Positions 25,013-34,212 of a DNA stretch of 64,000 bases are shown here, piece by piece. Both the position numbers and the translations under genes were made by a program. Below the pieces are notes generated by a model that ran no database searches, had not been told where the DNA came from, and saw nothing but the letters and a program-made list of their open reading frames with translations. The stretch is from Oxalobacteraceae bacterium (GTDB taxonomy: Bacteria; Pseudomonadota; Gammaproteobacteria; Burkholderiales; Burkholderiaceae_D). Positions within the stretch are counted from its first letter, which is position 1. Each line of letters starts with the position of its first letter. The stretch spans positions 1 to 64,000 of the forward strand of contig JABTBR010000034.1 in NCBI GenBank assembly GCA_013284265.1. The letters run 5' to 3'.

Positions 25013-25930
25013 TTGACATCATCTACGATCGGCATCGCAATTGCCGCGCCGGGCGGCTATGCGCTTGACGAAGCTGCACTCGACATGGGCATCCGCCGCC
25101 TGGAAGCCCAGGGCGTGCGCGTCCACAATTACTATCAGCCTGCGGAAAAATATCAGCGCTTCGGCGGCACCGACGCCGGCCGTCTGGCCCAGCTCAACGC
25201 CGCCGCCGCCGATCCGGAAGTGCAGATCGTGATGGCGCTGCGCGGCAGCTACGGCATGAGCCGCATCCTGCCGCAGATCGATTTCCAGGCGATGGCCGAC
25301 AGCGGCAAGCTGTTCGTCGGCTACAGCGACTTCACGCCCTTCCATATGAACCTGATGAAGACGGCGGGGTGCATCAGCTTTGCCGGGCCGATGGTCTGCG
25401 ACGATTTCATTCGCGCCGAACCGGTCGACTACACCTTGAATCAGTTCTGGGACTGTTTGCGTGGGCCGGTGCATACGGTGCGCGGCACGGCCGCAGGCAA
25501 TTCCGCCGTCGATGTGCGCGGCAAGCTGTGGGGCGGCAATCTGGCGATGCTGGTGCATCTGCTGGGCACGCCGTACTTCGCGCCGATTGAAGAGGGCATC
25601 GTCTTCGTCGAAGACATCAACGAGCACCCCTACCGGGTCGAGCGGATGATACTGCAGCTGTTCTATGCGGGCGCGTTCGAAGGCCAAAAGGCGCTGGTGC
25701 TGGGCGACTTCTCCGGCTACAAGCTGGCCGAATTCGACAATGGCTATACCTTCGAGACCATGCTGGCCTATCTGCGCGAGCGGCTGCCGCTGCCGGTGCT
25801 GACCGGCCTGCCGTTCGGCCATGTGCGGGTACGTGCCACCTTGCCATACGGCGGCATGGCGCATCTGGTATCGGACGCCGAAGGTTTCGACCTGAGCATC
25901 AGCGACTATCCGACGCTGGCCCATGGCTGA
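25013..25930 (+). CDS. ldcA: LD-carboxypeptidase (muramoyltetrapeptide carboxypeptidase)
   Basis: 305 residues. It removes the terminal D-Ala from cytosolic murein tetrapeptides for recycling. The serine nucleophile is in LFVGYSDFTP, the Glu in FVEDINEHPYRVERM and the His in LPFGHVR, the S66-family Ser-Glu-His triad. GSYGMSRILPQID near residue 82 is also conserved. The start is unclear: TTG at 25013 puts TIGIAIAAPGG at the expected N-terminus; an in-frame ATG at 24935 would add 26 residues of unlikely composition. The stop overlaps the next gene by eight bases. Confidence 0.88.
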   Translation: MTSSTIGIAIAAPGGYALDEAALDMGIRRLEAQGVRVHNYYQPAEKYQRFGGTDAGRLAQLNAAAADPEVQIVMALRGSYGMSRILPQIDFQAMADSGKLFVGYSDFTPFHMNLMKTAGCISFAGPMVCDDFIRAEPVDYTLNQFWDCLRGPVHTVRGTAAGNSAVDVRGKLWGGNLAMLVHLLGTPYFAPIEEGIVFVEDINEHPYRVERMILQLFYAGAFEGQKALVLGDFSGYKLAEFDNGYTFETMLAYLRERLPLPVLTGLPFGHVRVRATLPYGGMAHLVSDAEGFDLSISDYPTLAHG

Positions 25931-27200
25931 AGCGCTCAGCGACCTTAGTTACTACCGCGCCACGGCGGGCAAGCAAGGCTTTTCGCCGCTGGCGGAGCAG
26001 CTCGATGCCGCCATCTGTGTGATCGGCGGCGGCTTTGCCGGCCTGTCTACCGCGATATCCCTGATGGAACGGGGCGAGCGCAATGTGGTGCTGCTGGAGG
26101 CCGACACCATCGGCCACGGCGCCTCGGGGCGCAATGGCGGCTTCGTGTTCGGCGGCTATTCGCTGGGCGAGCGCAGCCTGCTGGCTTCGGCCGGTGCGGA
26201 TGCCGGCGCGCAGCTGTACCGGCTGACGCTCGATGCCGTGGAACTGATACGGCGCCGCATCGAGCGCTACGGCATCGCCTGCGAAGCGAGCAATGCCGGC
26301 ATCTATCTGGCCAACTGGTTCGACGACAAAAGCATCCTCGACCAGCAGCGCGACTTCATGCGCCAGCAGCTCGGCGTGGAATGGTCGCAGCTGGGGCGCG
26401 AGCAATTCGCCGCCATCTCGCGCAGCGAACGGTATTTCGGCGCGTTGTACGAGGAAAACGCCTTCCACTTTCATCCGCTCAAGTATGCGCAGGGACTGGC
26501 CGCCGCACTGGTGGCCGGCGGCGTGCGCGTGCACGAACATAGCCGCGCCCTGAAGATCGCCGCCGACGGCGCCGGCTGGCACATCGCGACGACTGGCGGC
26601 AGCGTGCGCGCGGGCCAGGTGGTGGTGTGCTGCGGCGGCTATATCGAGCGCCTGTACCCCAGGCTGGCCGGCGCCATCCTGCCGATCGCCACCTATGTGA
26701 TGGTGACCGAGCCCTTGGGCGAGCGCCTGCCGGCGGCGATGACCACCCAGGCGGCGATCTACGATACCCGCTTCGCCTTCGATTACTACCGGCCGCTGGC
26801 CGACACCCGGCTGCTGTGGGGCGGCCGCATTTCTATCCGTGAACGGGGTGCGTCCGACGTGGCGCGGCTGCTGTACCAGGACATGCTGAAGGTCTATCCG
26901 CAGCTCGAAGGCGCGCGGGTCGACTATGCCTGGAGTGGCATGATGAGTTACGGCCGCCACAAGATGCCGCAACTGGGACGCCTGCCGGAAGGGATCTGGT
27001 ATGGCATGGGTTTTGGCGGACATGGCGTGGCGCCGACCACGCTCAGCGGAGAAGTGCTGGCGCGGGCCATTCTGGGCGACGGCGCCGACCTGGCCCGCTT
27101 CGCCCAATGGGGCTTGCCGACGACGGGTGGCCCGGCCGGCCTGCTGGCCGCCCAGCTCAGCTACTGGTACTACGAGCTGCGCGACTGGATGCGCCAGTAA
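25923..27200 (+). CDS. FAD-dependent amine/amino-acid oxidoreductase (DAO family, PuuB-like)
   Basis: 425 residues. The FAD-binding motif is CVIGGGFAGLSTAISL near residue 31, followed by GASGRNGGFVFGGY, which is typical of the gamma-glutamylputrescine oxidase (PuuB/OrdL) branch. VVVCCGGYIERLYP and YGMGFGGHGVAPTTLSGE are the other conserved FAD contacts. It would oxidise an amine or amino acid to the imine and give hydrogen peroxide or feed electrons onward. No Puu pathway genes are seen. It overlaps the ldcA end by eight bases, so the two are coupled, and ldcA-like plus DAO pairs occur in other betaproteobacteria (recollection, not checked). Confidence 0.83.
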   Translation: MAEALSDLSYYRATAGKQGFSPLAEQLDAAICVIGGGFAGLSTAISLMERGERNVVLLEADTIGHGASGRNGGFVFGGYSLGERSLLASAGADAGAQLYRLTLDAVELIRRRIERYGIACEASNAGIYLANWFDDKSILDQQRDFMRQQLGVEWSQLGREQFAAISRSERYFGALYEENAFHFHPLKYAQGLAAALVAGGVRVHEHSRALKIAADGAGWHIATTGGSVRAGQVVVCCGGYIERLYPRLAGAILPIATYVMVTEPLGERLPAAMTTQAAIYDTRFAFDYYRPLADTRLLWGGRISIRERGASDVARLLYQDMLKVYPQLEGARVDYAWSGMMSYGRHKMPQLGRLPEGIWYGMGFGGHGVAPTTLSGEVLARAILGDGADLARFAQWGLPTTGGPAGLLAAQLSYWYYELRDWMRQ

Positions 27201-27258
27201 ATGCTGAGGTAAGTCTTTGTTTCTATACGCCTTTGTGCAGAGGCGGGTGACGATGTTG

Positions 27259-27264
27259 TATAAT
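27259..27264 (+). promoter_or_regulatory. Candidate -10 element for ybiT
   Basis: A perfect TATAAT lies 53 bp before the ATG of the ABC-F gene. TTGTGC at 27233-27238 is a possible -35 but the spacing is 20 bp. Confidence 0.4.
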
Positions 27265-27316
27265 GGCCGGCTAAGCTTGAATACCCCGTCTCTACTAAAT
27301 AAAGATCCGAATCCGA

Positions 27317-28915
27317 ATGCTCTCTACAGCTAACATCACGATGCAGTTTGGCGCCAAGCCATTGTTTGAAAACATCTCCGTCAAGTTCGGCGATGGCAAC
27401 CGCTATGGCCTGATCGGCGCCAACGGTTGCGGCAAGTCGACGTTCATGAAAATCCTGGGCGGCGACCTGGATCCGTCGGGCGGCAACGTGATGCTGGACA
27501 CCAATGAGCGCCTGGGTAAGCTGCGCCAGGACCAGTTCGCTTTCGAAGAGATGCGCGTGCTCGACGTGGTCATGATGGGCCACACCGAGATGTGGGCCGC
27601 GATGCAAAAACGCGATGCCATCTACGCCGATCCCAACGCCACCGACGACGACTACATGATCGCCGCCGACCTGGAAGGCAAGGTCTCGGAATACGACGGC
27701 TATACCGCCGAATCGCGCGCGGGCGAACTGCTGCTGGGCGCCGGCGTGGCGATCGAGCTGCATCAGGGTCCGATGAGCAATGTGTCGCCAGGCTGGAAGC
27801 TGCGCGTGCTGCTGGCCCAGGCACTGTTCTCGAACCCGGACATCCTGCTGCTCGACGAACCGACCAATAACCTGGACATCAATACGATTCGCTGGCTGGA
27901 AGATGTGCTCAACGAGCGCAACTCCACCATGATCATCATTTCCCACGATCGCCACTTCCTCAATCAGGTCTGCACCCACGTGGCCGATATGGATTACGGC
28001 ACGCTGAAGATCTATCCGGGCAACTACGACGAGTACATGTTCGCTTCGACCCAGGCGCGCAATCAGCAACTGTCGAACAATGCCAAGGCCAAGGAAAAGG
28101 TCGCCGAGCTGCAAGACTTCGTGCGCCGCTTCGCCGCCAACAAGTCCAAGGCCCGCCAGGCGACCTCGCGCGCCAAGCAGATCGAAAAAATCAAGGTCGA
28201 CGATATCAAGCCATCGTCGCGCGCCTATCCCTTCGTGCGCTTCGACGGCGAGAAGAAACTGCACCGTCTGGCCGTGGAAGTGGAAAACATCTCCAAAGCC
28301 TACGACCGCCAGCTGTTCAAGAACTTCAGCATCATGGTCGAAGCGGGTGAGCGCATCGCCATCATCGGCGCCAACGGCGCCGGCAAGACCACCATGCTGC
28401 GCTGTATCGCCGGCGATATCGCCAATCTGGCGCCGGATCAGGGCCGCGTCAAGTGGGCGGAAAACGCCAACGTCGGCTATATGCCGCAAGATCCGACCGA
28501 GGAATTCGCGTCCGACACCAATCTGACCGACTGGATGGGCAAGTGGACCAAGGAAGGCGACGACGACCAGGCCGTGCGTTCCATCCTGGGCCGTCTGCTG
28601 TTCGGCGGCGACGAAGTGAAGAAATCCGTCAAGGTGCTGTCCGGTGGTGAAAAGGGCCGCATGATGTACGGCAAGCTGATGCTGGGCCGCCACAATGTGC
28701 TGCTGCTCGATGAGCCGACCAATCACATGGACATGGAATCGATCGAGTCGCTCAATATCGCGCTGGAAAAATACGCCGGTACCCTGGTGTTCGTTTCCCA
28801 CGATCGCGAATTCGTCTCCTCGCTGGCCAACCGGGTCATCGAAATCAAGGAAAACGAGATCATCGATTTCCGCGGCAACTACGAAGATTACCTGACCAGC
28901 CAGGGCATCGACTAA
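27317..28915 (+). CDS. ybiT: ABC-F family ribosome-associated ATPase YbiT
   Basis: 532 residues with two ABC ATPase domains and no membrane segment. Domain 1: Walker A GANGCGKST near 36, divergent signature VSPGWKLRVLLAQAL, Walker B ILLLDEPTNNLD. Domain 2: GANGAGKTT near 349, LSGGEKGRM, VLLLDEPTNHMD. The linker between them (residues about 240-320) is the charged helical P-site tRNA interaction motif, rich in Lys and Arg. The sequence tracks E. coli YbiT almost end to end (MQFGAKPLFENISVKFGDGN). ABC-F proteins bind the ribosomal E site and aid translation of difficult sequences. Single-gene unit between the DAO gene and nadA. Confidence 0.93.
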   Translation: MLSTANITMQFGAKPLFENISVKFGDGNRYGLIGANGCGKSTFMKILGGDLDPSGGNVMLDTNERLGKLRQDQFAFEEMRVLDVVMMGHTEMWAAMQKRDAIYADPNATDDDYMIAADLEGKVSEYDGYTAESRAGELLLGAGVAIELHQGPMSNVSPGWKLRVLLAQALFSNPDILLLDEPTNNLDINTIRWLEDVLNERNSTMIIISHDRHFLNQVCTHVADMDYGTLKIYPGNYDEYMFASTQARNQQLSNNAKAKEKVAELQDFVRRFAANKSKARQATSRAKQIEKIKVDDIKPSSRAYPFVRFDGEKKLHRLAVEVENISKAYDRQLFKNFSIMVEAGERIAIIGANGAGKTTMLRCIAGDIANLAPDQGRVKWAENANVGYMPQDPTEEFASDTNLTDWMGKWTKEGDDDQAVRSILGRLLFGGDEVKKSVKVLSGGEKGRMMYGKLMLGRHNVLLLDEPTNHMDMESIESLNIALEKYAGTLVFVSHDREFVSSLANRVIEIKENEIIDFRGNYEDYLTSQGID

Positions 28916-28937
28916 GCAGCCGCTTCAAGCGCCTCTA

Positions 28938-28969
28938 CTGCCGGCGCGCCTTCAGGGCGGCGCCGGCAG
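28938..28969 (+). terminator. Strong hairpin after ybiT
   Basis: CTGCCGGCGC (28938-28947) pairs with GCGCCGGCAG (28960-28969) and an inner GCC/GGC extends the stem. No U tract follows, so it may be a Rho-dependent or 3'-end protecting structure rather than a classical terminator. Confidence 0.45.
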
Positions 28970-29050
28970 GAACGCAGGCAATGTGCGATAGTGTGACTTA
29001 ATGTGCTGCGTTTTGCACCCTGTCGTTCCACGTATCCGTCATTGAATACC

Positions 29051-30184
29051 ATGCAAACTTTACAGATCAAAGCCGTCGAGTACGAGCATCCACAAGACGG
29101 TGCCAGCTGCACCGCCCACGCCTGGGCGCGTACGCCGGCGACTCCTTCGCCCGCCGAAAAAATCGCCCTCAAAGAACGCATCAAACGCTTGCTGATCGAG
29201 CGACAGGCCGTGCTGGTGGCCCACTACTATGTGGATGCCGACCTGCAGGACCTGGCCGAGGAAACCGGCGGCTGCGTGTCCGATTCGCTGGAGATGGCCC
29301 GTTTCGGACGCGATCACGCGGCCAAGACGCTGGTTGTGGCCGGTGTGCGCTTCATGGGCGAAACCGCCAAGATCCTCAGCCCGGAAAAACGCGTGCTGAT
29401 GCCGGACCTGGATGCGACCTGTTCGCTCGACCTGGGTTGCCCGGCCGATGAATTCACCGCCTTCTGCGACGCCCATCCGGACCGCACCGTGGTGGTCTAT
29501 GCCAACACCAGCGCCGCCGTCAAGGCGCGCGCCGACTGGATGGTGACGTCCTCGATCGGCCTCGATATCGTCGCCCACCTGCATGCCCAGGGCAAAAAAA
29601 TCCTGTGGGCACCGGACAAGCACCTGGGTTCGTATATCCAGAAGCAGACCGGGGCCGACATGCTGCTGTGGCAGGGTTCCTGCCTGGTGCACGATGAATT
29701 CAAGGGCGTGGAACTCGATCTGCTGAAGGAGCAATATCCGCACGCCAAGGTGCTGGTGCACCCTGAGTCGCCCGCCAATGTGGTGGCGCTGGCCGATGTG
29801 GTCGGCTCGACCTCGCAGATGATCAACGCCGCCGTCGCGTCCGACGCGAGCACCTTCATCGTCGCCACCGACAACGGCATCCTGCACAAGATGCGCCAGG
29901 CCGCGCCGGGCAAGTTGTTCATCGAAGCGCCCACCGCCGGCAACAGCGCCACCTGCAAGAGCTGCGCGCATTGCCCGTGGATGGCGATGAACGGCCTGCA
30001 GAATCTGGCCGATGTGCTGGAAAACATGAGCAACGAGATCCACGTCGATCCGGCCGTAGGCCAGCAGGCCGTGCGTTCGATCAATCGCATGCTCGATTTC
30101 GCCGCCGCCAAGAAAGCCAAGGTTCAGCCAGGCGCCGACCTGGCCAAAGAAGCACAACTGTTTTCGGGAATTGGTCCAGCATGA
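29051..30184 (+). CDS. nadA: Quinolinate synthase
   Basis: 377 residues. It condenses iminoaspartate (from NadB) with dihydroxyacetone phosphate to quinolinate using an oxygen-sensitive 4Fe-4S cluster. Cluster cysteines are the Cys in ETGGCVSDSLEMA, one in LWQGSCLVHDEF and one in CKSCAHCPWMAMN. VLVAHYYVDADLQ is the conserved substrate-binding N-terminal block. The ATG at 29051 matches the family start. The stop overlaps nadC (ATGA). Confidence 0.95.
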   Translation: MQTLQIKAVEYEHPQDGASCTAHAWARTPATPSPAEKIALKERIKRLLIERQAVLVAHYYVDADLQDLAEETGGCVSDSLEMARFGRDHAAKTLVVAGVRFMGETAKILSPEKRVLMPDLDATCSLDLGCPADEFTAFCDAHPDRTVVVYANTSAAVKARADWMVTSSIGLDIVAHLHAQGKKILWAPDKHLGSYIQKQTGADMLLWQGSCLVHDEFKGVELDLLKEQYPHAKVLVHPESPANVVALADVVGSTSQMINAAVASDASTFIVATDNGILHKMRQAAPGKLFIEAPTAGNSATCKSCAHCPWMAMNGLQNLADVLENMSNEIHVDPAVGQQAVRSINRMLDFAAAKKAKVQPGADLAKEAQLFSGIGPA

Positions 30185-31047
30185 GTACTCTGCGTAATGC
30201 ATTCGCCCCTTTTGATGATGCGCTCAAGAGCGCCTACGAAGCCAATCTGCTGGCAGCCCTGCTGGAAGACGTCGGCAGCGGCGACCTGACCGGCAAGCTG
30301 GTGCCCGCTGGCGGACGGGCGCTTGCCCGCGTGATCGTGCGCGAAGACGCGGTACTGTGCGGCGCGCCGTGGTTCGCGGGCGTCATGGCCTGCCTGGACG
30401 GTTCCATCGAGATCGACTGGCAATATGCCGAGGGCGATCTGATGAAAGCCGACAGCCTGGTCTGCACCATCGCCGGCCCGGCGCGGGCGCTGCTGACCGC
30501 CGAGCGTAGCGCGCTGAACTTCCTGCAACTGCTGTCGGGCGTGGCCACGGTCACGCGCCGCTATGTCGAGGTGGTCGCGGGCACCCGCGCCGCCATCCTG
30601 GACACCCGCAAGACCCTGCCGGGCCTGCGCCTGGCGCAGAAGTATGCGGTGCGTGTGGGCGGCGGCCAGAATCAGCGGCTGGCGCTGTATGACGGCATCC
30701 TGATCAAGGAAAACCATATCGCCGCCGCCGGTGGCATCACGGCCGCCGTGGCGGCCGCCAAGCGTCTGGACGCGGGCGTGTCGATCCAGGTGGAAGTGGA
30801 AAATCTGGCCGAGCTGGACGAAGCGCTGACGGCCGGTGCCGGCTCGGTGCTGCTGGATAACTTCAGCCTGGAGATGATGCGCGCCGCCGTGGAAGTCAAT
30901 GCCGGCCGCGCCTTGCTGGAAGCGTCGGGCGGGATCAATTTCGATACCGTGCGGGCGATCGCCGACACCGGCGTGGACCGTATTTCGATCGGCAGCCTGA
31001 CCAAGGATATCCGCGCCACCGACTACTCCCTGCGTATCGTCGGCTAA
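30181..31047 (+). CDS. nadC: Nicotinate-nucleotide pyrophosphorylase (carboxylating)
   Basis: 288 residues. It converts quinolinate and PRPP to nicotinate mononucleotide. Conserved blocks are LEDVGSGDLT near 24, SALNFLQLLSGVAT near 109, ILDTRKTLPGLR near 139 and the PRPP/phosphate region LEASGGIN and VDRISIGSLTK near the C-terminus. Starts within the nadA stop, so the two are coupled and a terminator follows. Confidence 0.96.
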   Translation: MSTLRNAFAPFDDALKSAYEANLLAALLEDVGSGDLTGKLVPAGGRALARVIVREDAVLCGAPWFAGVMACLDGSIEIDWQYAEGDLMKADSLVCTIAGPARALLTAERSALNFLQLLSGVATVTRRYVEVVAGTRAAILDTRKTLPGLRLAQKYAVRVGGGQNQRLALYDGILIKENHIAAAGGITAAVAAAKRLDAGVSIQVEVENLAELDEALTAGAGSVLLDNFSLEMMRAAVEVNAGRALLEASGGINFDTVRAIADTGVDRISIGSLTKDIRATDYSLRIVG

Positions 31048-31080
31048 GCAGGCATGCGCTGACATCCGGCAGTGTCAAGC

Positions 31081-31122
31081 ATGATCCGGCAGGCTGGACC
31101 TTGCCGGATCATGTTGTTTTTT
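31081..31122 (+). terminator. Rho-independent terminator after nadC
   Basis: ATGATCCGGC (31081-31090) and GCCGGATCAT (31103-31112) form a 10-bp stem, extended by GG/CC inside, followed by GTTGTTTTTT. It lies 33 bp after the nadC stop. Confidence 0.88.
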
Positions 31123-31270
31123 GGAATCGAGATTCCTATTTACAACAGCTGATCCCCGCAATATGTTGTTTTTCAGAAATTGATTGAACCCATGCACGGA
31201 AGGGTTTATGTTGTTCGGACAGGTGCACGCCTGTCCAGGCAATCAGCGCCTTTACCTTCCGGAGACAATC

Positions 31271-32524
31271 ATGATGCAAAAGCACCACAAGCGTTTGGCG
31301 TTGTTTATTTCACTCGCGCTGGCTGGCCTGTGCCAGGCCCAGGCACAGGATAAGACAATCGACGTGGTGCATTGGTGGACTTCCGGCAGCGAGGGCGCGG
31401 CCCTGAAGGTGCTGCGCGACGATATGGGCAAGCGCGGCTTCCAATGGAAGGATGGGGCGGTGTCCGGCGGCGGCGGCGAACCGGCGCGCGCCGTGCTGCG
31501 TACCCGCCTGGCGGCCAACAATCCGCCCGATGTGATGCAAATGATCGGTTTTTCCATCCCCGCCTATGCCGATGACGGCACCTTGGGTAATGTCGACGCG
31601 CTGGCCGCGGAACAGGGCTGGGACAAGGTCGTCCCGCCGCAACTGCAAAAATTCGCCAAGCATAAGAACCACTGGAACGCCGTGCCCCTGGGCGTACACC
31701 GCACCAACTGGATCTGGGCCAACAAGGCCATTTTCGATGAACTCAAGCTGGCGCCGCCCAAGACCTTCGAGGAACTGGTGAGCATGGCCGACAAGATCCG
31801 CAAGGCCGGCTATATCCCGCTGGCCCACGGCGGCCAGGCCTGGCAGTCGGCCACGCTGTTCGACAGCGCTGTGCTGTCCGTCGGCGGCGCCAAATTCTAC
31901 AAGGAAGCCCTGATCGACCTCGATCCCAAGGCGCTCAGCGGCAAGACCATGGAAAAAGCCTTCGAGCAGCTGGCGCAATTGCGCACCATGGTCGATCCCG
32001 CCTATCCCAATCGCGAATGGAACTTCGCCACCTCGATGGTCTATCACAAGAAGGCCGCCATGCAGATCATGGGCGACTGGGCCAAGGGGGAATTCGAGAA
32101 GGCCAGGATGAAACCGGGTACCGACTATCTGTGTTTCCAGTATCCCGGCACCGACGGCGCCTTCATCTTCGGCGCCGACCAGTTCGGCATCCTGAATACC
32201 AAGCAGCAGGCCGCCCAGGTAGCCTTTGCCAGCGCCGCGATGGACAAGGGCGTGCAGGAAAAATTCAATATCATCAAGGGCTCGATTCCCGCGCGCACCG
32301 ATGTGCCGATGGACAACTTCGACTCCTGCGGCAAGAAATCGATGGCCGACATGAAGCAGGCGATCAAGTCCAACACCATGGTCGGCAGTTTTGCCCACGG
32401 CCATGCCATGCGCGACACGGCCAAGGTGGCCGCGACCGAGGTGGTGGGCAAGTTCTTCGACAAGGGCGGTTCGCCGGCCGAGGCGGCCCAGCAGCTGGCC
32501 GCGGCGATCGCGAAGGCCAAATAG
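31271..32524 (+). CDS. ABC transporter sugar-binding protein (family 1 extracellular solute-binding)
   Basis: 417 residues with a signal peptide ending GLCQAQAQD near residue 26. The mature start VVHWWTSGSEGAALKVL and the middle WKLGA-type blocks (PLGVHRTNWIWANKAIFDE, GGQAWQSATLFDSAVL, AAMQIMGDWAKGEF) are typical of glucose/mannose or oligosaccharide binding proteins of CUT1 ABC importers. GGAGACAATC precedes the ATG at 31271. No permease or ATPase gene is adjacent: upstream is the nadC terminator and downstream unrelated binding proteins, so this is an orphan binding protein or a cluster split by rearrangement. Confidence 0.85.
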   Translation: MMQKHHKRLALFISLALAGLCQAQAQDKTIDVVHWWTSGSEGAALKVLRDDMGKRGFQWKDGAVSGGGGEPARAVLRTRLAANNPPDVMQMIGFSIPAYADDGTLGNVDALAAEQGWDKVVPPQLQKFAKHKNHWNAVPLGVHRTNWIWANKAIFDELKLAPPKTFEELVSMADKIRKAGYIPLAHGGQAWQSATLFDSAVLSVGGAKFYKEALIDLDPKALSGKTMEKAFEQLAQLRTMVDPAYPNREWNFATSMVYHKKAAMQIMGDWAKGEFEKARMKPGTDYLCFQYPGTDGAFIFGADQFGILNTKQQAAQVAFASAAMDKGVQEKFNIIKGSIPARTDVPMDNFDSCGKKSMADMKQAIKSNTMVGSFAHGHAMRDTAKVAATEVVGKFFDKGGSPAEAAQQLAAAIAKAK

Positions 32525-32558
32525 GCGGCAAGACGAAGCAGGGGGCCAGGCCCATCGA

Positions 32559-32594
32559 GCCCGCCTGTTCCGGCCATTGCCGGGGCAGGCGGGC
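32559..32594 (+). terminator. GC-rich hairpin after the sugar-binding protein
   Basis: GCCCGCCTG (32559-32567) and CAGGCGGGC (32586-32594) are perfectly complementary and enclose a second CCGG/CCGG stem. There is no U tract. It may weaken read-through into the next pair of genes. Confidence 0.5.
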
Positions 32595-32635
32595 TGCGCG
32601 TGCTGAGGTCTTGGGCAGGTTCTCAAGGAGGCGGT

Positions 32636-33412
32636 TTGCTAAGGTGCGTACTGCTGCTGCGTGTTGAGCATCTGGCCATGGTTGCCGGACTGGCGCTGCT
32701 TTGCTGCGCGCCGGGTGCCGGGGCGCGCGAATGGCTGGTGGTCGGCAGCCATTTCGAGAAAGTGTTTGAGCGGGCCGCCGGCGGCGACTTCGGGGGCATG
32801 GGGCCGGAAATCGTGCGCGCCGTGGCACGCCAGATGCACGACACGGTGCGGTTTGAGCTCTATCCCTGGCCGCGCGCTCAGGCCTTGATCATCCAGGGCA
32901 AGGCCGACATCCTGGTCGGGCCTTATCAGTCGGCCGAAAGGCTGGCGCAGATGGCCTTTTCCGAGCGGGCCTTTTACCAGGACGAAATGGTGTTTTACAG
33001 CCGTGCGCAGGCCAATTTACGCTGGGATGGCGACTACGCCAGCCTGAGGAATAAACGCATCGTGATCCTGAACGGCTGGGCCTACGGCGCCGAATTTGCC
33101 GCCGCCAGTGCGCGCCTGAACATCAGTATCGCCAATTCGGTGGAGAACGGCTTGCTGATGGTCGCCCACCAGCGGGTGGATCTGTTCGCCACCAACCGGC
33201 GCAATACCGAACCCTGGCTGGCGACGCTCAAGCTGGGCCTGGAACTTCGGCCCTTACCGAAGGTGATCGAGATACAGGATGGCTACTTCGCCTTCCCGCG
33301 CAAGGCCAGCCATGAGGAACTGCGGGCCAGGTTCAATCAGGCCTTCAATGCCCTGGTCGACAGTGGGGAACTGAAAAAGCTCGGCTTGCGCTTCGGCGTG
33401 AGCACACCCTGA
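32636..33412 (+). CDS. Periplasmic solute-binding protein, family 3-like (copy 1)
   Basis: 258 residues. A TTG start is chosen because AAGGAGG (32625-32631) is at ideal distance and the frame upstream has no better start. A signal peptide ends near PGAGAREW. The mature protein is a small two-lobe PBPb/SBP_bac_3-type fold: VVGSHFEKVFER, FELYPWPRAQALIIQGKADILVGPY, SAERLAQMAFSER, LNGWAYG, VDLFATN. The group resembles polar amino-acid binding proteins but the ligand-binding Arg/Asp pair cannot be placed with confidence. No transporter genes are adjacent. The stop overlaps the ATG of copy 2 (TGATG). Confidence 0.75.
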   Translation: MLRCVLLLRVEHLAMVAGLALLCCAPGAGAREWLVVGSHFEKVFERAAGGDFGGMGPEIVRAVARQMHDTVRFELYPWPRAQALIIQGKADILVGPYQSAERLAQMAFSERAFYQDEMVFYSRAQANLRWDGDYASLRNKRIVILNGWAYGAEFAAASARLNISIANSVENGLLMVAHQRVDLFATNRRNTEPWLATLKLGLELRPLPKVIEIQDGYFAFPRKASHEELRARFNQAFNALVDSGELKKLGLRFGVSTP

Positions 33413-34212
33413 TGGACGCCCGCCAGCGGCGCCGACGCCTGCTGAGCCTGGCCGCGCTAAGCGTGGCGCTGGCGGGCGCGAAGGCTCAGGACAGGGCGGG
33501 GCTGCTGGCACCGCCAACGGGCCGGCGCGAACTGCTGGTGGTCGGCACCCATTTCGACCGGGTGTACGAGCGCGAGAGCGATGGCAGTTTCAGCGGCATC
33601 GGCGCGGAACTGCTGCGCCAGGCCGCCGCCCAGCTGGGCTACCCGCTGCGCTTCGAAAGCTATCCGTGGAAACGCGCCCAGGTCATGCTCAGCCAGGGGC
33701 TCGCCGACATCCTGGTCGGTCCCTACAAATCGGCCGAGCGGCTGCAAACGATGGCGTTTTCGGAGCGTCCTATCTTTCAGGACGAAGTGGCCTTCTACGC
33801 GCGCGCCGGCAGTCGCCAGCGCTGGGATGGCGACTATGACGCGCTGCGCAGCCAGCGCATCGTGGCGCTGAACGGCTGGGTGTATGGCGACGGCTTCGAC
33901 CGGGCCCGTCCGATCCTGCACCTGAGCATCGCCAACACCGTACAGAATGGCTTGACCATGCTGGTGCATGGCCGCGTGGACCTGTTCGCCTCCGATGTAC
34001 GCGATACCGATCCGGTGATCCTGGAACTGGGGCTGAAGGAGAAAGTGGAGCGTCTGGCGCCGCTGATCGACCTGCTGCCCGCCTACTATGCCTATCCAAG
34101 GCGCCCGGTTCACGACGCGCTGCGGCTGGAATTCGACAGGGTATACCGGGACATGGCGGCGCGTGGCGAGCTGCAGAAACTGGGCAAGCGCTTCGGCGTC
34201 AGCGTGCCGTGA
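33412..34212 (+). CDS. Periplasmic solute-binding protein, family 3-like (copy 2)
   Basis: 266 residues and paralogous to copy 1 along its whole length (shared YPW.RAQ, G.ADILVGPY.SAERL, MAFSER, RWDGDY..LR..RIV.LNGW.YG, LGKRFGVS at the end). A twin-basic-rich signal region (RQRRRRLLSLAALSVALAGAKAQD) precedes cleavage; the Arg run is not a full Tat motif. The start overlaps copy 1 by one base. Its 3' end overlaps the convergent acetyltransferase gene by 14 bp. Tandem duplication with divergence suggests two ligands or a ligand-sensing pair; this is inference. Confidence 0.75.
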   Translation: MDARQRRRRLLSLAALSVALAGAKAQDRAGLLAPPTGRRELLVVGTHFDRVYERESDGSFSGIGAELLRQAAAQLGYPLRFESYPWKRAQVMLSQGLADILVGPYKSAERLQTMAFSERPIFQDEVAFYARAGSRQRWDGDYDALRSQRIVALNGWVYGDGFDRARPILHLSIANTVQNGLTMLVHGRVDLFASDVRDTDPVILELGLKEKVERLAPLIDLLPAYYAYPRRPVHDALRLEFDRVYRDMAARGELQKLGKRFGVSVP

